From Microbacterium limosum (GTDB lineage: Bacteria > Actinomycetota > Actinomycetes > Actinomycetales > Microbacteriaceae), in assembly GCF_036324365.1 (NCBI RefSeq), contig NZ_CP137080.1, positions 868,001 to 932,000 on the forward strand: a stretch of 64,000 nt of DNA, given 5' to 3'. A program made the position numbers and the translations under genes. Shown in pieces: positions 1 to 7,842 of the stretch; position 1 is the first letter of the stretch, and each line of letters opens with the position of its first letter. Below the pieces are notes generated by a model. It was not told the DNA's origin and made no database searches. It was given only the letters and a program-made list of their open reading frames with translations.

Positions 1-48
1 ACCCGTCGGCCGACGCTCTGACGTGCTCTCGCGCGGGGTGCGGGGCGG

Positions 49-966
49 TCAGCGCGGGGGCGTCACGCCGAGGTGCTGCACCCACGAGCGGAGGAACGCG
101 GCGCCCGCCTCGTCGTGGATGAGGTCGCCCTGCGTGAGCACGTCGTACGGACGCTCGAGCATGCCGTCGGAGGGGCGCACGTCCACGTGCGCGACGTCGA
201 AGCCGGAGGCGTGCAGCTCGTCGGCCATCTTGTAGTCGCTGCGGGAGTCACCGATCGTTCGCCACGTGCGGGGCAGCTCGCCGTGCTCGGAGAAATGGGC
301 GAGCGCGCGGCGGGCTCCCCGGTCCTTGTCGAGCAGCACCGACTCGATGTCGGTCGAGATGATCGTGGGGTCGAGCCGGAAGGGTACCTGGCCTGCGGCA
401 TCCGGAGCCGTGCGGTCGCCGTAGCGCACCCCGACGCCGTGCCGCACCGCGGCGTCGAAGGCCGCCTCGTCGAACCCGTCGCGGTGGGCGTGGAACGTGT
501 CGTTGTCGACGTCGACGCGCTGCTCCACCGAGATCATCGCGCGCTTGGTGTCGTCGAAGAAGACCAGCTCGTCGTAGTCGGTTTCGACGATCATGCGGAT
601 GTCGTCGACGAGGGCCTGCGGCGGGGCGACCTCGTGGTCGACCTCGACGTCGCCGAGGCCGTCTGGCGTGATCGTCGACCACGCCGCCCCCTTCTCGTAC
701 ACGCCGAACATGCGGGCGCCGGGCGTGCGGAGCACGTCGCCGAGGCCCCGCGCGAGCAGCGGCGCGACCACCTGATCGCGGATGAAGGCGTCGGAGCGAC
801 CCGTGATGAAGGCGACGGGCACCCCCGCGCGGGTGAGCGCGAGCAGGTCGTCCAGGATGCTGTCGATGGCGATCGTGCGGGAGACGGGACTTGCCAGGGG
901 GCCGTCGACGTCGAAGAGCAGGCCGAGGTCGGGAGTGGGGGATGTCACCCCTCTATGCTCTCGCAC
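49..966 (-). CDS. HAD-superfamily hydrolase
   Basis: Predicted cytoplasmic phosphatase of the haloacid dehalogenase superfamily; the substrate is unknown. The N-terminal motif LLFDVDGPL (about residues 17-25) is HAD motif I with the nucleophile and acid/base aspartates. ITGRSD (about 54-59) fits motif II, and GDSRSDYKMADEL near residue 240 is motif IV, which binds Mg2+. The roughly 180-residue insertion between motifs II and IV indicates a large (type C2-like) cap, as in sugar-phosphate phosphatases. The start is uncertain: GTG at 966 gives 305 aa, while an in-frame GTG at 948 would remove six residues. It lies 87 nt downstream of dnaE2 on the same strand and could be co-transcribed, but nothing in its sequence ties it to DNA repair. 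Confidence 0.8.
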   Translation of the reverse strand: MREHRGVTSPTPDLGLLFDVDGPLASPVSRTIAIDSILDDLLALTRAGVPVAFITGRSDAFIRDQVVAPLLARGLGDVLRTPGARMFGVYEKGAAWSTITPDGLGDVEVDHEVAPPQALVDDIRMIVETDYDELVFFDDTKRAMISVEQRVDVDNDTFHAHRDGFDEAAFDAAVRHGVGVRYGDRTAPDAAGQVPFRLDPTIISTDIESVLLDKDRGARRALAHFSEHGELPRTWRTIGDSRSDYKMADELHASGFDVAHVDVRPSDGMLERPYDVLTQGDLIHDEAGAAFLRSWVQHLGVTPPR

Positions 967-1053
967 CTTCGCGCCGGGGAGTTCGTTCGGGATCCTCGGG
1001 TGCGACCGCGTGGGCGCCGGAGGCGACGGGCGCGAGCCGGCGGGGGCCGAGTC

Positions 1054-4000
1054 TCAGCGGAAGTCGCGGGAGGCGTGCCGCATGCCCACGCGCAGGTCTT
1101 CGAAGCCGTCGGCGACGAGGTTCGTGACGCCCTCCTGCGAGCGCTCCAGCATCCCCCGCGCGATGAGGGCGGGGGAGTCGCGCACGATGCGCCGGTACCG
1201 GGTCCACACCCCGACCGAGCAGATGACGTTGACCAGCCCGTGCTCGTCTTCGAGGTTGAGGAAGGTGATGCCGGATGCCGTGGCCGGACGCTGCCGGTGC
1301 GTCACGAGGCCGGCGACCTCGACCCGCCGCCCCGTCTCGTGGGTGCGCAGCGCGGCAGAGGGCAGCACGCCGCGGGCGGCGAGATGCTCGCGGTAGTGCG
1401 TCATCGGATGGTCGTCGGGCGAGACCCCCGTCGCCCATAGGTCGGCGGCGAGGCGATCGTGGTTCGAGAGGTCGGGGAACAGCGGCGGCTGCACGGCGAA
1501 GACGGTGCCGGGCAAAAACTGCGCCCGGTCCTGTGCGGCGGAGCCCGCCTGCCAGATGGCCTCGCGCCGGGTCAGCCCCAGGCATTCGAAGGCCCCCGCC
1601 GTCGCGAGCGACTCCAGCTGCGCGGCGGTGAGGTCGGTGCGGCGCACGAGCTCGTGCATGTCGCGGAAGGGCCCCGCGGCATCCCGCTCGGCCACGATGC
1701 GCTCGGCGACCTTCGCGCCGATGCCGGTGACGCCCGCGAGCCCGAGCCGCACGGCGAACCCCCCGTCGCGGCGGTGGGATGCCGAGGCGTCGGGCGCCGC
1801 CCGGTCGAACTCTCCCCCGGGGGGTTGCGGGGTGTGCAGGCACTCGTCCGTGCCCGTGGGGGTCGCGGTCCGCTCCGCGCGCGGGACGAGCGGCTCGAGG
1901 GTCTCCGTCGCGGCCGAGAGGTGCAGGTCGGGGCGGCGCACCTCGACCCCGTGCCGCCGCGCATCGGCGGCGAGCGTGGCGGCCGAGTAGAACCCCATCG
2001 GCTGCGCCCGCAGCAGGCCGGCGAGGAAGGCGGCGGGGTAGTGCAGTTTGATCCACGAGCTGGCGTAGACCAGCAGCGCGAACGAGAGCGAGTGCGACTC
2101 GGCGAACCCGAAGTCGGCGAACGCCTGGATCTTGGCGTAGATGTCGTCGGCGGCCGCCCCCACGAGCCCGTTCCTGGCCATCCCCGCGTAGAGATGCTCG
2201 CGCAGGGACTCGATCTTCTCCTGCCCGCGCTTGGACCCCATCGCCCGGCGCAGCAGGTCGGCCTGCTCTCCCGTGCACTCGCCCACCGCCATCGCGATCT
2301 GCATGAGCTGCTCCTGGAACACGGGGATGCCGAGGGTGCGCTCCAGCACGGGCTTCAGCTTGGGGTGGGGGTAGACCACCTCCTCGAGCCCCATCTTGCG
2401 CCGCACGAACGGGTGCACCGCGCGGCCCTGGATCGGCCCGGGCCGGATGAGGGCGATCTCCACCACGAGGTCGTAGAACCGGCGCGGCTGCAGGCGGGGG
2501 AGCAGCCCCATCTGCGCGCGCGATTCGACCTGGAACACCCCGATCGAATCGGCGCGGCACAGCATGTCGTAGACCGCAGGCTCCTCCTTCGGCAGGGTCG
2601 CGAGGGTCCACTCCTCGCCCGTGGCGTCCCGGATCAGGTCGAAGCAGTGCTGCAGGGCCGCGAGCATCCCGAGGCCCAGCAGGTCGAACTTGACCAGCCC
2701 CATCCACGCCGCGTCGTCCTTGTCCCACTGGATGACGGTGCGGTTCTCCATGCGCGCGTGCTCGATCGGCACGACCTCGCCCACGGGGCGGTCGGTGAGC
2801 ACCATGCCGCCCGAGTGGATGCCGAGATGCCGCGGCGCCTTCAGCAGCTCGCCGGCGTACTCGACCACCTGCTCGGGGATGTCGTGATCGGGCATCGACG
2901 ACAGCTCGGCACCCCACCGTTCGACCTGCTTCGACCAGGCGTCCTGCTGACCGGGGGAGAAGCCGAGGGCGCGGGCCATGTCGCGCACGGCGTTCTTGGG
3001 CCGGTACTGGATGACGTTGGCGACCTGGGCGGAGCGCTCGCGGCCGTAGCGGGCGTAGACCCACTGGATGATCTCCTCGCGCCGATCGGAGTCGAAATCG
3101 ACGTCGATGTCGGGCTCCTCCTCGCGCAGCGACGACAGGAACCGCTCGAACGGCAGCCGGTAGAGGATCGGGTCGACGGCGGTGATGTGCAGCAGGTAGC
3201 AGACGGCGCTGTTGGCCGCCGACCCTCGGCCCTGACACAGGATGCCGCGCCGCCGCGCCTCGGCGACGATGTCGTGCACGATGAGGAAGTACCCCGGGAA
3301 GTCCTTCTTCTCGATGACGGCGAGCTCGTTCTCGATGCGTCGCCGGTCTTCTTCGGCCAGGCGCGGGTACTTCTCCGGCACCGCCTGCCACACGAGGTGC
3401 CGCAGCCACGACATGGGGGTGTGCCCGTCGGGCACCTCCTGCTTCGGCAGCGCGGGCTTCGCCTTGCGCAGGGGGAACCCGAGCTCCTCGGCGAGCGTCG
3501 CGGTGCGGGGGACCGCGCCGGGGTAGCGGGCGAAGCGATCGGCCATCTCGGCGCCCGAGCGCAGGTGCCCCGACCCGTGGGCGGGCAGCCAGCCGTCGAG
3601 GTCGTCCATGCTGCGGGTCGCCCGCACGGCCGCGATCGCCGACGCCAGGCGCGCCTTGTCGGGGGTGGCGTAGTGCACGTTGTTCGTCGCGAGCGTGGGC
3701 AGCCCCCGGTCGGCGGCGAGGGCGGCGAGCAGATCGTTGCGGCGGGAGTCGAGCGGATCGCCGTGGTCGGTGAGCTCGACGAAGACCGACGCCCGACCGA
3801 ACAGGTCGACCAGGTGGTCGAGCTCGCGGGCGGCGGCATCCGGCCCCTCCTCCTGGAGGGCCCGGCGGACGGCGCCCTTGCGGCATCCGGTGAGGATCGC
3901 CCAGTGCGGGTCCCGCGACCCGCCCGCGCGGTCGGCGAGCTCGCCGAGGTCGTAGACCGGCCGCCCCTTCTCGCCCCCGCGCAGCTGCGCGGCGGTGATC

Positions 4001-4470
4001 GCCGCCGCGAGCCGGTGGTAGCCCTCCTGACCGCGCGCGAGCACGAGCAGGTGCCGCCCGGCGGGGTCGGCCTCGCCGCCCTGCGGCTTCGGCAGCTCGA
4101 GCGAGAGCTCGGCCCCGAACACCGTCGTGACGTGGAACGACTCCGCCGCCTCGGCGAAGCGCGCGAGGCCGTAGAAGCCGTCGTGGTCGGTCAGGGCGAG
4201 GCCCGACAGCCCCAGGCGCTCGGCCTCCTCGATCAGCTGCTCGGGCGAGGACGCGCCGTCGAGGAACGAGTACGACGAGTGCGCGTGCAGCTCGGCGTAG
4301 GGCACCGCGGTCTCGGGTCGCCGGATGGGCGGGGTGACGTAGGCGCCCCGCTTGCGCGACCAGGCGGGGCTGTCGCCGCCGTCGGCGTGGGGCGGCGCGG
4401 CCTCGGGGCGCGTGGTGCTGAGGATGCGCTCGAGCTGCGACCACGGGATCGGCGGATTGCGGAATCCCAT
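1054..4470 (-). CDS. dnaE2: Error-prone DNA polymerase III alpha subunit DnaE2
   Basis: Catalytic subunit of the ImuA/ImuB/DnaE2 translesion mutasome, which copies past DNA lesions with low fidelity. The 1138-aa length fits DnaE2, shorter than replicative DnaE1. An N-terminal PHP domain begins with LHAHSSYSFLDG (about residues 61-72). The polymerase palm has PDIDVDFDSD near residue 452 and KFDLLGLGML near 593, together holding the three catalytic aspartates of C-family polymerases. A C-terminal OB-fold region (VEVAGLVTHRQRP) is present. The ATG at 4470 overlaps the imuB stop by one base (TGATG), so the two are translationally coupled. Expression should follow the LexA-like promoter upstream of imuA. 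The operon order imuA-imuB-dnaE2 makes the DnaE2 assignment, rather than DnaE1, secure. Confidence 0.96.
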   Translation of the reverse strand: MGFRNPPIPWSQLERILSTTRPEAAPPHADGGDSPAWSRKRGAYVTPPIRRPETAVPYAELHAHSSYSFLDGASSPEQLIEEAERLGLSGLALTDHDGFYGLARFAEAAESFHVTTVFGAELSLELPKPQGGEADPAGRHLLVLARGQEGYHRLAAAITAAQLRGGEKGRPVYDLGELADRAGGSRDPHWAILTGCRKGAVRRALQEEGPDAAARELDHLVDLFGRASVFVELTDHGDPLDSRRNDLLAALAADRGLPTLATNNVHYATPDKARLASAIAAVRATRSMDDLDGWLPAHGSGHLRSGAEMADRFARYPGAVPRTATLAEELGFPLRKAKPALPKQEVPDGHTPMSWLRHLVWQAVPEKYPRLAEEDRRRIENELAVIEKKDFPGYFLIVHDIVAEARRRGILCQGRGSAANSAVCYLLHITAVDPILYRLPFERFLSSLREEEPDIDVDFDSDRREEIIQWVYARYGRERSAQVANVIQYRPKNAVRDMARALGFSPGQQDAWSKQVERWGAELSSMPDHDIPEQVVEYAGELLKAPRHLGIHSGGMVLTDRPVGEVVPIEHARMENRTVIQWDKDDAAWMGLVKFDLLGLGMLAALQHCFDLIRDATGEEWTLATLPKEEPAVYDMLCRADSIGVFQVESRAQMGLLPRLQPRRFYDLVVEIALIRPGPIQGRAVHPFVRRKMGLEEVVYPHPKLKPVLERTLGIPVFQEQLMQIAMAVGECTGEQADLLRRAMGSKRGQEKIESLREHLYAGMARNGLVGAAADDIYAKIQAFADFGFAESHSLSFALLVYASSWIKLHYPAAFLAGLLRAQPMGFYSAATLAADARRHGVEVRRPDLHLSAATETLEPLVPRAERTATPTGTDECLHTPQPPGGEFDRAAPDASASHRRDGGFAVRLGLAGVTGIGAKVAERIVAERDAAGPFRDMHELVRRTDLTAAQLESLATAGAFECLGLTRREAIWQAGSAAQDRAQFLPGTVFAVQPPLFPDLSNHDRLAADLWATGVSPDDHPMTHYREHLAARGVLPSAALRTHETGRRVEVAGLVTHRQRPATASGITFLNLEDEHGLVNVICSVGVWTRYRRIVRDSPALIARGMLERSQEGVTNLVADGFEDLRVGMRHASRDFR

Positions 4471-6068
4471 CAGTCGTACCTCCCCTCGGCGTGCCAGGCC
4501 TCGTCCTCGTACACCAGCAGCCAGGCCTCCTGCCGGTCATCGACCGCCTGCACGCGGTAGGCGAGGCGCCGCCGCTGCGGATCCCAGTCGCGCTCGCGCA
4601 GCGCCCACGGGCCGGCCCAGGCCGCGACATCCCGTCGCCTCCCCTCGCGCCCGAGCGAGGCGGGCGGGGCGCTCATCCGGCCGCGCGCGTCGATCGTGAC
4701 GGGGGCGCCCTCGGCGTCGAGCACCACGATCGGCGGCAGCGCCGCGTACACCGTGGTGGGGTGCGGGGCGGGCAGCGACCCGGGCCAAGGCTGCCCGCGA
4801 TCGGCGGCCGTCGTGACCCGGTCGCCCCAGGGCACCAGCACCTGCCGCTCGGCGGGGGAGCGACCGCCCCCGATCGCGGGGGTGAGCACGCCCCGATGCC
4901 CGAGCATCGCCTGCACCCGCGAGAGGGCGTGGTGCACGCGCTCGCCGGGGCCCTGGCCGAACAGGCCCGGCTCGTGGTGGGCGGCCTCGTCGACGGACTC
5001 GGGGGCCAGGCGCACCTGCGACACGCCGCTGGTCAGCTCGCCGCCGATCGCCGCCTCGAGCTGCCAGCGCACGCGGTCGACCACCGCCGCGGCATCGAAC
5101 GTGGTGGGGTGCAGCCACACCCGCTCCGACCTCCCGCCCCGGTCGTCGAGCAGCTCGACGCGCAGCTCGGTGCACACCAGGGCGCGCTCGGAGAGGGCCG
5201 AGATGAACGCATCGGCGGTGACGCGCACCGCGAACCCGATCTGGTCGACCAGCTCGAGCGGAGGCTCGAACGACACCTCCCGCTCCAGCTCGGGCGGGGG
5301 CGTGCGGGCCGTGACGGTGCGGGCATCGAGCCCCCGCGCGAGGCGGTGCAGGCGGATGCCGCGGTCGGCGAACCGCTCGCGCACCTTCTCCTCGTCGAGC
5401 TCCGCGAAGGCACCGAGCGTCTGCACCCCCAGGCGGGCGAGCAGACCGATGATCTCGTCGTCGGCGAGGGCGCGCACTGACAGCGGCGCGAGGAACGCGC
5501 CCGCCTCCCCGGGCGGCACGATGCGGACGGGCGCGTCGGGGCTCGTCAGCCGCGCCGCCTGCTCTGCCGTGAAGGGGCCGTCGCCGATGCCGACGCGGGT
5601 CTCGGGCAGGCCCGCGCGGGCGAGGTCGCCCTGCAGCACGCGCGCCGCGGCATCCTCGCCGCCGTAATACCGCGCCGGCCCCCGGGCGCGCAGGGCCCCG
5701 AGCCCCGCCCGCACGATCTGCACCCCGGGGGCGTGCTGCTCGATGCGGGAGACCACCGGCAGGAAGCCCCGGTTGTCTCGGGCCTCGTCGTCGGGGACGA
5801 GGTGCAGGCCCGGGCAGGCCGCCTGCGCGTCGCGGCGCCGCTGACCCCGGCGCACCCCCTGCGCCCGCGCCCGCTCCGAGCACGCGACGATGCGGTTGCC
5901 CCGCACCACCGCGATGGGCGCCGCCTCGTCGAGCGTCGATCCACGCTCCCGCAGCAGGGCGTGCACGGGCCAGTCGGGCACCCACACCACGAGCGTGCGC
6001 ACGGGGGTGGTGGATGCCGGGGGCGACGGCGTGCCGTCGGCGACGCGCGCAGGAGTCACGGCGCTCAC
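4470..6068 (-). CDS. imuB: ImuB, inactive Y-family polymerase homologue
   Basis: Adapter of the DnaE2 mutasome. In the family, ImuB binds the beta clamp and recruits ImuA and DnaE2 but does not itself polymerise. This 532-aa protein aligns with the Y-family palm and little-finger regions: VVWVPDWPVHALL near residue 27, then a helix-hairpin-helix-like stretch (LLARLGVQTLGAFAEL). The canonical SxDE catalytic motif is replaced by a stretch around LGALRARGPARYYGGE, so the acidic residues are missing, as expected for ImuB. The C-terminal half is specific to ImuB and ends in ARG-rich sequence with WLLVYEDEAWHAEGRYD. GTG start at 6068 overlaps the imuA stop by four bases (GTGA). A slightly later start (for example at VRTLVV) is possible because the first 25 residues look unconserved. 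Confidence 0.93.
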   Translation of the reverse strand: MSAVTPARVADGTPSPPASTTPVRTLVVWVPDWPVHALLRERGSTLDEAAPIAVVRGNRIVACSERARAQGVRRGQRRRDAQAACPGLHLVPDDEARDNRGFLPVVSRIEQHAPGVQIVRAGLGALRARGPARYYGGEDAAARVLQGDLARAGLPETRVGIGDGPFTAEQAARLTSPDAPVRIVPPGEAGAFLAPLSVRALADDEIIGLLARLGVQTLGAFAELDEEKVRERFADRGIRLHRLARGLDARTVTARTPPPELEREVSFEPPLELVDQIGFAVRVTADAFISALSERALVCTELRVELLDDRGGRSERVWLHPTTFDAAAVVDRVRWQLEAAIGGELTSGVSQVRLAPESVDEAAHHEPGLFGQGPGERVHHALSRVQAMLGHRGVLTPAIGGGRSPAERQVLVPWGDRVTTAADRGQPWPGSLPAPHPTTVYAALPPIVVLDAEGAPVTIDARGRMSAPPASLGREGRRRDVAAWAGPWALRERDWDPQRRRLAYRVQAVDDRQEAWLLVYEDEAWHAEGRYD

Positions 6069-6835
6069 CCCGCCGCCCGGATCGGGACGGGATCCGCGCC
6101 GCGCCCCCGCGAGACGCCCTCGAGGGCGGAGGGGTCGGCGGCGACGGCGCCCCGGACGGCCGTCCCCGCAGACGTGGCGACGGCGGCATCGACGGCGCCC
6201 GCGGCATCCGGCAGCATGACCCGCGTGCTGCGTGGCACGGGGAACCGCCGGCTGGAGACCGTGACCGTGACCTCGCGCCCCGCGAGATAGCCGTCACCGG
6301 CTCCGACGCCCTGCCAGCGCGGATCGGAGGTGCTGAGCAGCGCGTCGGCGCCCGGCCAGTCGCCGAGGGTGAGCAGCGCGCAGCCGCGGTCGCGCAGGCG
6401 GGCGGTGAGGCGTGCGGCGTCGCTCTCGCGCACCCGCTCGGGCGGGCGCACCGCGACGAGCGGCAGCACCTCGGCGAGGGCCGACGCGACGGCGAGCCAG
6501 CGCGCGCCGGGCTCGGGCACGAGGACGAGCCGGGAGAGATCGAGCCCGAAGCCCTCGGCGGCCTCGACGCCGAGCGAGGGGACACCCACGACCCCGCACC
6601 ACGACCCCGCCCGCGATGCGGTGGCCATGAGGCCCAGCAGCAGGCTCGGGGAGGGCTCGAGCGCGTACACCGATCCGGGGCGCAGCCCGCGCTCGGGGAG
6701 CAGGTCGGCCAGGCGGGGATGCACCGGGAAGACGGGTGCGGAGACCCGGCGCCCCCGAACCCGATCCATCTCGGCGCGCAGCCGCCGCAGCTCCTCCGGG
6801 GGAGCCGCCTCGCGAGTGCGCAGCGCCGTGACCAT
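6065..6835 (-). CDS. imuA: ImuA-like mutasome accessory protein (RecA-fold, no Walker A)
   Basis: Predicted ImuA/ImuA-prime accessory factor for DnaE2-dependent mutagenesis. It resembles a degenerate RecA core: PGSVYALEPSPSLLLGLMATAS replaces the normal P-loop region, and strand-helix segments follow (WCGVVGVPSL, LVLVPEPGARWLAVASALAEVLPLV). No GKST motif is present. Two starts are possible. ATG at 6865 adds ten residues, but a LexA-like palindrome (6847-6862) and a TACTAT -10 element (6843-6848) lie inside those codons. The ATG at 6835 sits seven bases after that -10 box, exactly the leaderless arrangement of several other genes here, so I prefer 6835 (256 aa). It is the first gene of the imuA-imuB-dnaE2 operon. 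Family assignment rests mainly on context and weak RecA-like pattern. Confidence 0.85.
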   Translation of the reverse strand: MVTALRTREAAPPEELRRLRAEMDRVRGRRVSAPVFPVHPRLADLLPERGLRPGSVYALEPSPSLLLGLMATASRAGSWCGVVGVPSLGVEAAEGFGLDLSRLVLVPEPGARWLAVASALAEVLPLVAVRPPERVRESDAARLTARLRDRGCALLTLGDWPGADALLSTSDPRWQGVGAGDGYLAGREVTVTVSSRRFPVPRSTRVMLPDAAGAVDAAVATSAGTAVRGAVAADPSALEGVSRGRGADPVPIRAAG

Positions 6836-6842
6836 GCCCGCA

Positions 6843-6862
6843 ATAGTAGAATGTAGGTTCGA
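6843..6862 (-). promoter_or_regulatory. LexA-like SOS box with -10 element for imuA operon
   Basis: On the minus strand the 16-mer at 6862-6847 matches 10 of the 12 defined positions of the actinobacterial SOS box TCGAACNNNNGTTCGA. TACTAT (6848-6843) overlaps its end and lies seven bases before the ATG at 6835, so LexA bound here would cover the core promoter. The box match is seen directly; LexA control is inferred from the known regulation of imuA/imuB/dnaE2. Confidence 0.7.
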
Positions 6863-7114
6863 CATTCACCATGGCAATGATGGGTGAACCTTCGATGTTC
6901 ACTCGAAGCTTCGGGGCGTTTCCCGCGGATATTCGGCCGACCGGGGCATCCGTTCCGTGCCCTCCGGCGGGGTCGCGGGGTGCGCCTCATGTTCCGGACC
7001 CCTCGCGGGTCTCATTCTCATCTTCTGTCCACCGACTCCGGGTGAAGTGCAGACAAGAAATATCTCCTGACCAGGCATCCATGCGCCGTTATTATTTCGT
7101 TACATGAGCCGGAG

Positions 7115-7144
7115 TTGACATGAAGATGAGAGGCGTCTCATGAT
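7115..7144 (+). promoter_or_regulatory. Pilus locus 1 promoter with embedded palindromic operator
   Basis: TTGACA (7115-7120) and CATGAT (7139-7144) are 18 bp apart and form a plausible sigma-70-type promoter about 140 bases ahead of the pilin ATG. The spacer holds the perfect palindrome ATGAGA-N4-TCTCAT at 7126-7141. The same -35, nine-base AAGATGAGA word and -10 position recur upstream of pilus locus 2 (16258-16287). The regulator is unknown. Confidence 0.65.
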
Positions 7145-7183
7145 CAATGCGGGGAGGGGTTCGCGTTACGTGAGTCCCATGTA

Positions 7184-7235
7184 CCCAGCTCTGGGGGCTG
7201 GGGTATCGGGGATATCTGGGGATATCCGGAATACC
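7184..7235 (+). promoter_or_regulatory. Two hairpins in the 5' leader of pilin gene 1
   Basis: CCCAGC (7184-7189) pairs with GCTGGG (7197-7202). Immediately after, 7202-7216 pairs with 7221-7235 (five outer pairs, a three-base internal loop, then seven pairs, loop TGGG). Both would form in the mRNA between the predicted start point and the ribosome binding site GGGGAG at 7274-7279. They could stabilise the transcript or control translation; no known riboswitch class was recognised. Confidence 0.5.
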
Positions 7236-7287
7236 TGTTCACGTCAGAGTTGACCTGTACAAGCGATTCCACTGGGGAGATACGCAC

Positions 7288-7662
7288 ATGCGTGCATCAA
7301 TTCGCAATTACATCCAGGCCGCCCGCCGTCGCCGTGAGGAGACGGATGAGGGCGGCTTTTCGCTGATCGAGCTCATCGTCGTCGTCGTGATCCTGGGGGT
7401 CCTCGCGGCGGTCGCGATCCCGATCTTCGCGAACATCCAGAAGACCGCCGACGAGAACGCGCTCAAGACGGTCGCGGCGAACGCGGCGACGCAGGTCGCC
7501 TCGGGCGTCGCCCAGGGCAAGGCCGTCGGCGATGTCACGCTCACCAACCTCGGCGACGGTGGCAAGATCACCTTCACCGTCGGGGGCGCCGAGCTCGACA
7601 AGATCTGCGTCACCGCCGCGAAGACCGGCGTGACGTCGCAGAAGGCCGGCCCCGGCTGCTGA
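7288..7662 (+). CDS. Major type IV pilin, locus 1
   Basis: Predicted structural subunit of the locus 1 pilus. The 124-aa prepilin has a charged leader of 24 residues ending in GG, then FSLIELIVVV at the cleavage site, with Phe+1 and Glu+5 of the mature pilin followed by a hydrophobic helix to about residue 45. That is the class III signal recognised by PilD. The globular part is short and Ala/Val/Gly-rich, with two cysteines (about 112 and the final residue) that could form the C-terminal disulfide loop common in pilins. GGGGAG precedes the ATG by eight bases. It is the first gene of the locus and is followed by a set of strong hairpins, which suggests that it is produced in excess over downstream genes. 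Its leader YIQAxRxRREE is shared with the locus 2 pilin. Confidence 0.95.
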   Translation: MRASIRNYIQAARRRREETDEGGFSLIELIVVVVILGVLAAVAIPIFANIQKTADENALKTVAANAATQVASGVAQGKAVGDVTLTNLGDGGKITFTVGGAELDKICVTAAKTGVTSQKAGPGC

Positions 7663-7814
7663 TCGGCAGCCGGTAGGCCCACACACGTGGGGCCGGTTCA
7701 CCGCGGCTCGGCCGCACCGGTCCCGCATCTGGGGAAACGCCCCCTCGGGGGCACGTTCCGAGAGGAACAGCCTCTTCGGAGGCATCTGGGGAAGGAGCAT
7801 CCCGTCAGGGATGC
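7652..7814 (+). promoter_or_regulatory. Run of tandem RNA hairpins between pilin 1 and downstream prepilins
   Basis: Seven stem-loops follow one another. (1) 7652-7673: perfect 8-bp stem with the pilin stop codon in the loop. (2) 7676-7694: 7 bp with one bulge, loop ACAC. (3) 7693-7720: branched GC stem. (4) 7739-7752: 5 bp, loop CTCG. (5) 7755-7768: 5 bp, loop GAGA (GNRA type). (6) 7770-7783: 5 bp, loop TTCG (UNCG type). (7) 7797-7814: 7 bp, loop GTCA. There is no T tract, so this is more likely an RNA stability, processing or partial attenuation element than a simple terminator. Confidence 0.7.
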
Positions 7815-7842
7815 GCAGCTCGCACTGGGGAGGGTGAGCGAG

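Larger units (their letters stand above)
6836..7287. other. Intergenic region between imuA and pilus locus 1
   Basis: This 452-bp gene-free stretch separates the divergent imu operon and pilus locus 1. Besides the SOS box it holds a 19-bp inverted repeat with CTTCGA/TCGAAG arms at 6890-6908, an inverted pair of TCTCAT half-sites at 7010-7021 (part of a TCTCATCTT word at 7016-7024), the pilin promoter at 7115-7144 and two hairpins in the untranslated leader. It is more AT-rich than its surroundings. No credible coding sequence was found. Confidence 0.8.

Noticed and set aside
1459..4560. Long plus-strand frame of 1033 codons opposite dnaE2
   Set aside because: Mirror of the GC3-rich dnaE2 gene; no family motifs and low-complexity Arg/Gly/Val composition.
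6886..6900. GAAC-N7-GTTC as a second LexA box
   Set aside because: The spacing is seven bases instead of four, so it does not fit the actinobacterial SOS box; kept only as an unexplained inverted repeat.
7687..7842. Extended N-terminus of the locus 1 PilV-like prepilin
   Set aside because: The extension would run through the hairpin run, and class III leaders are short; ATG 7843 has a proper ribosome site.
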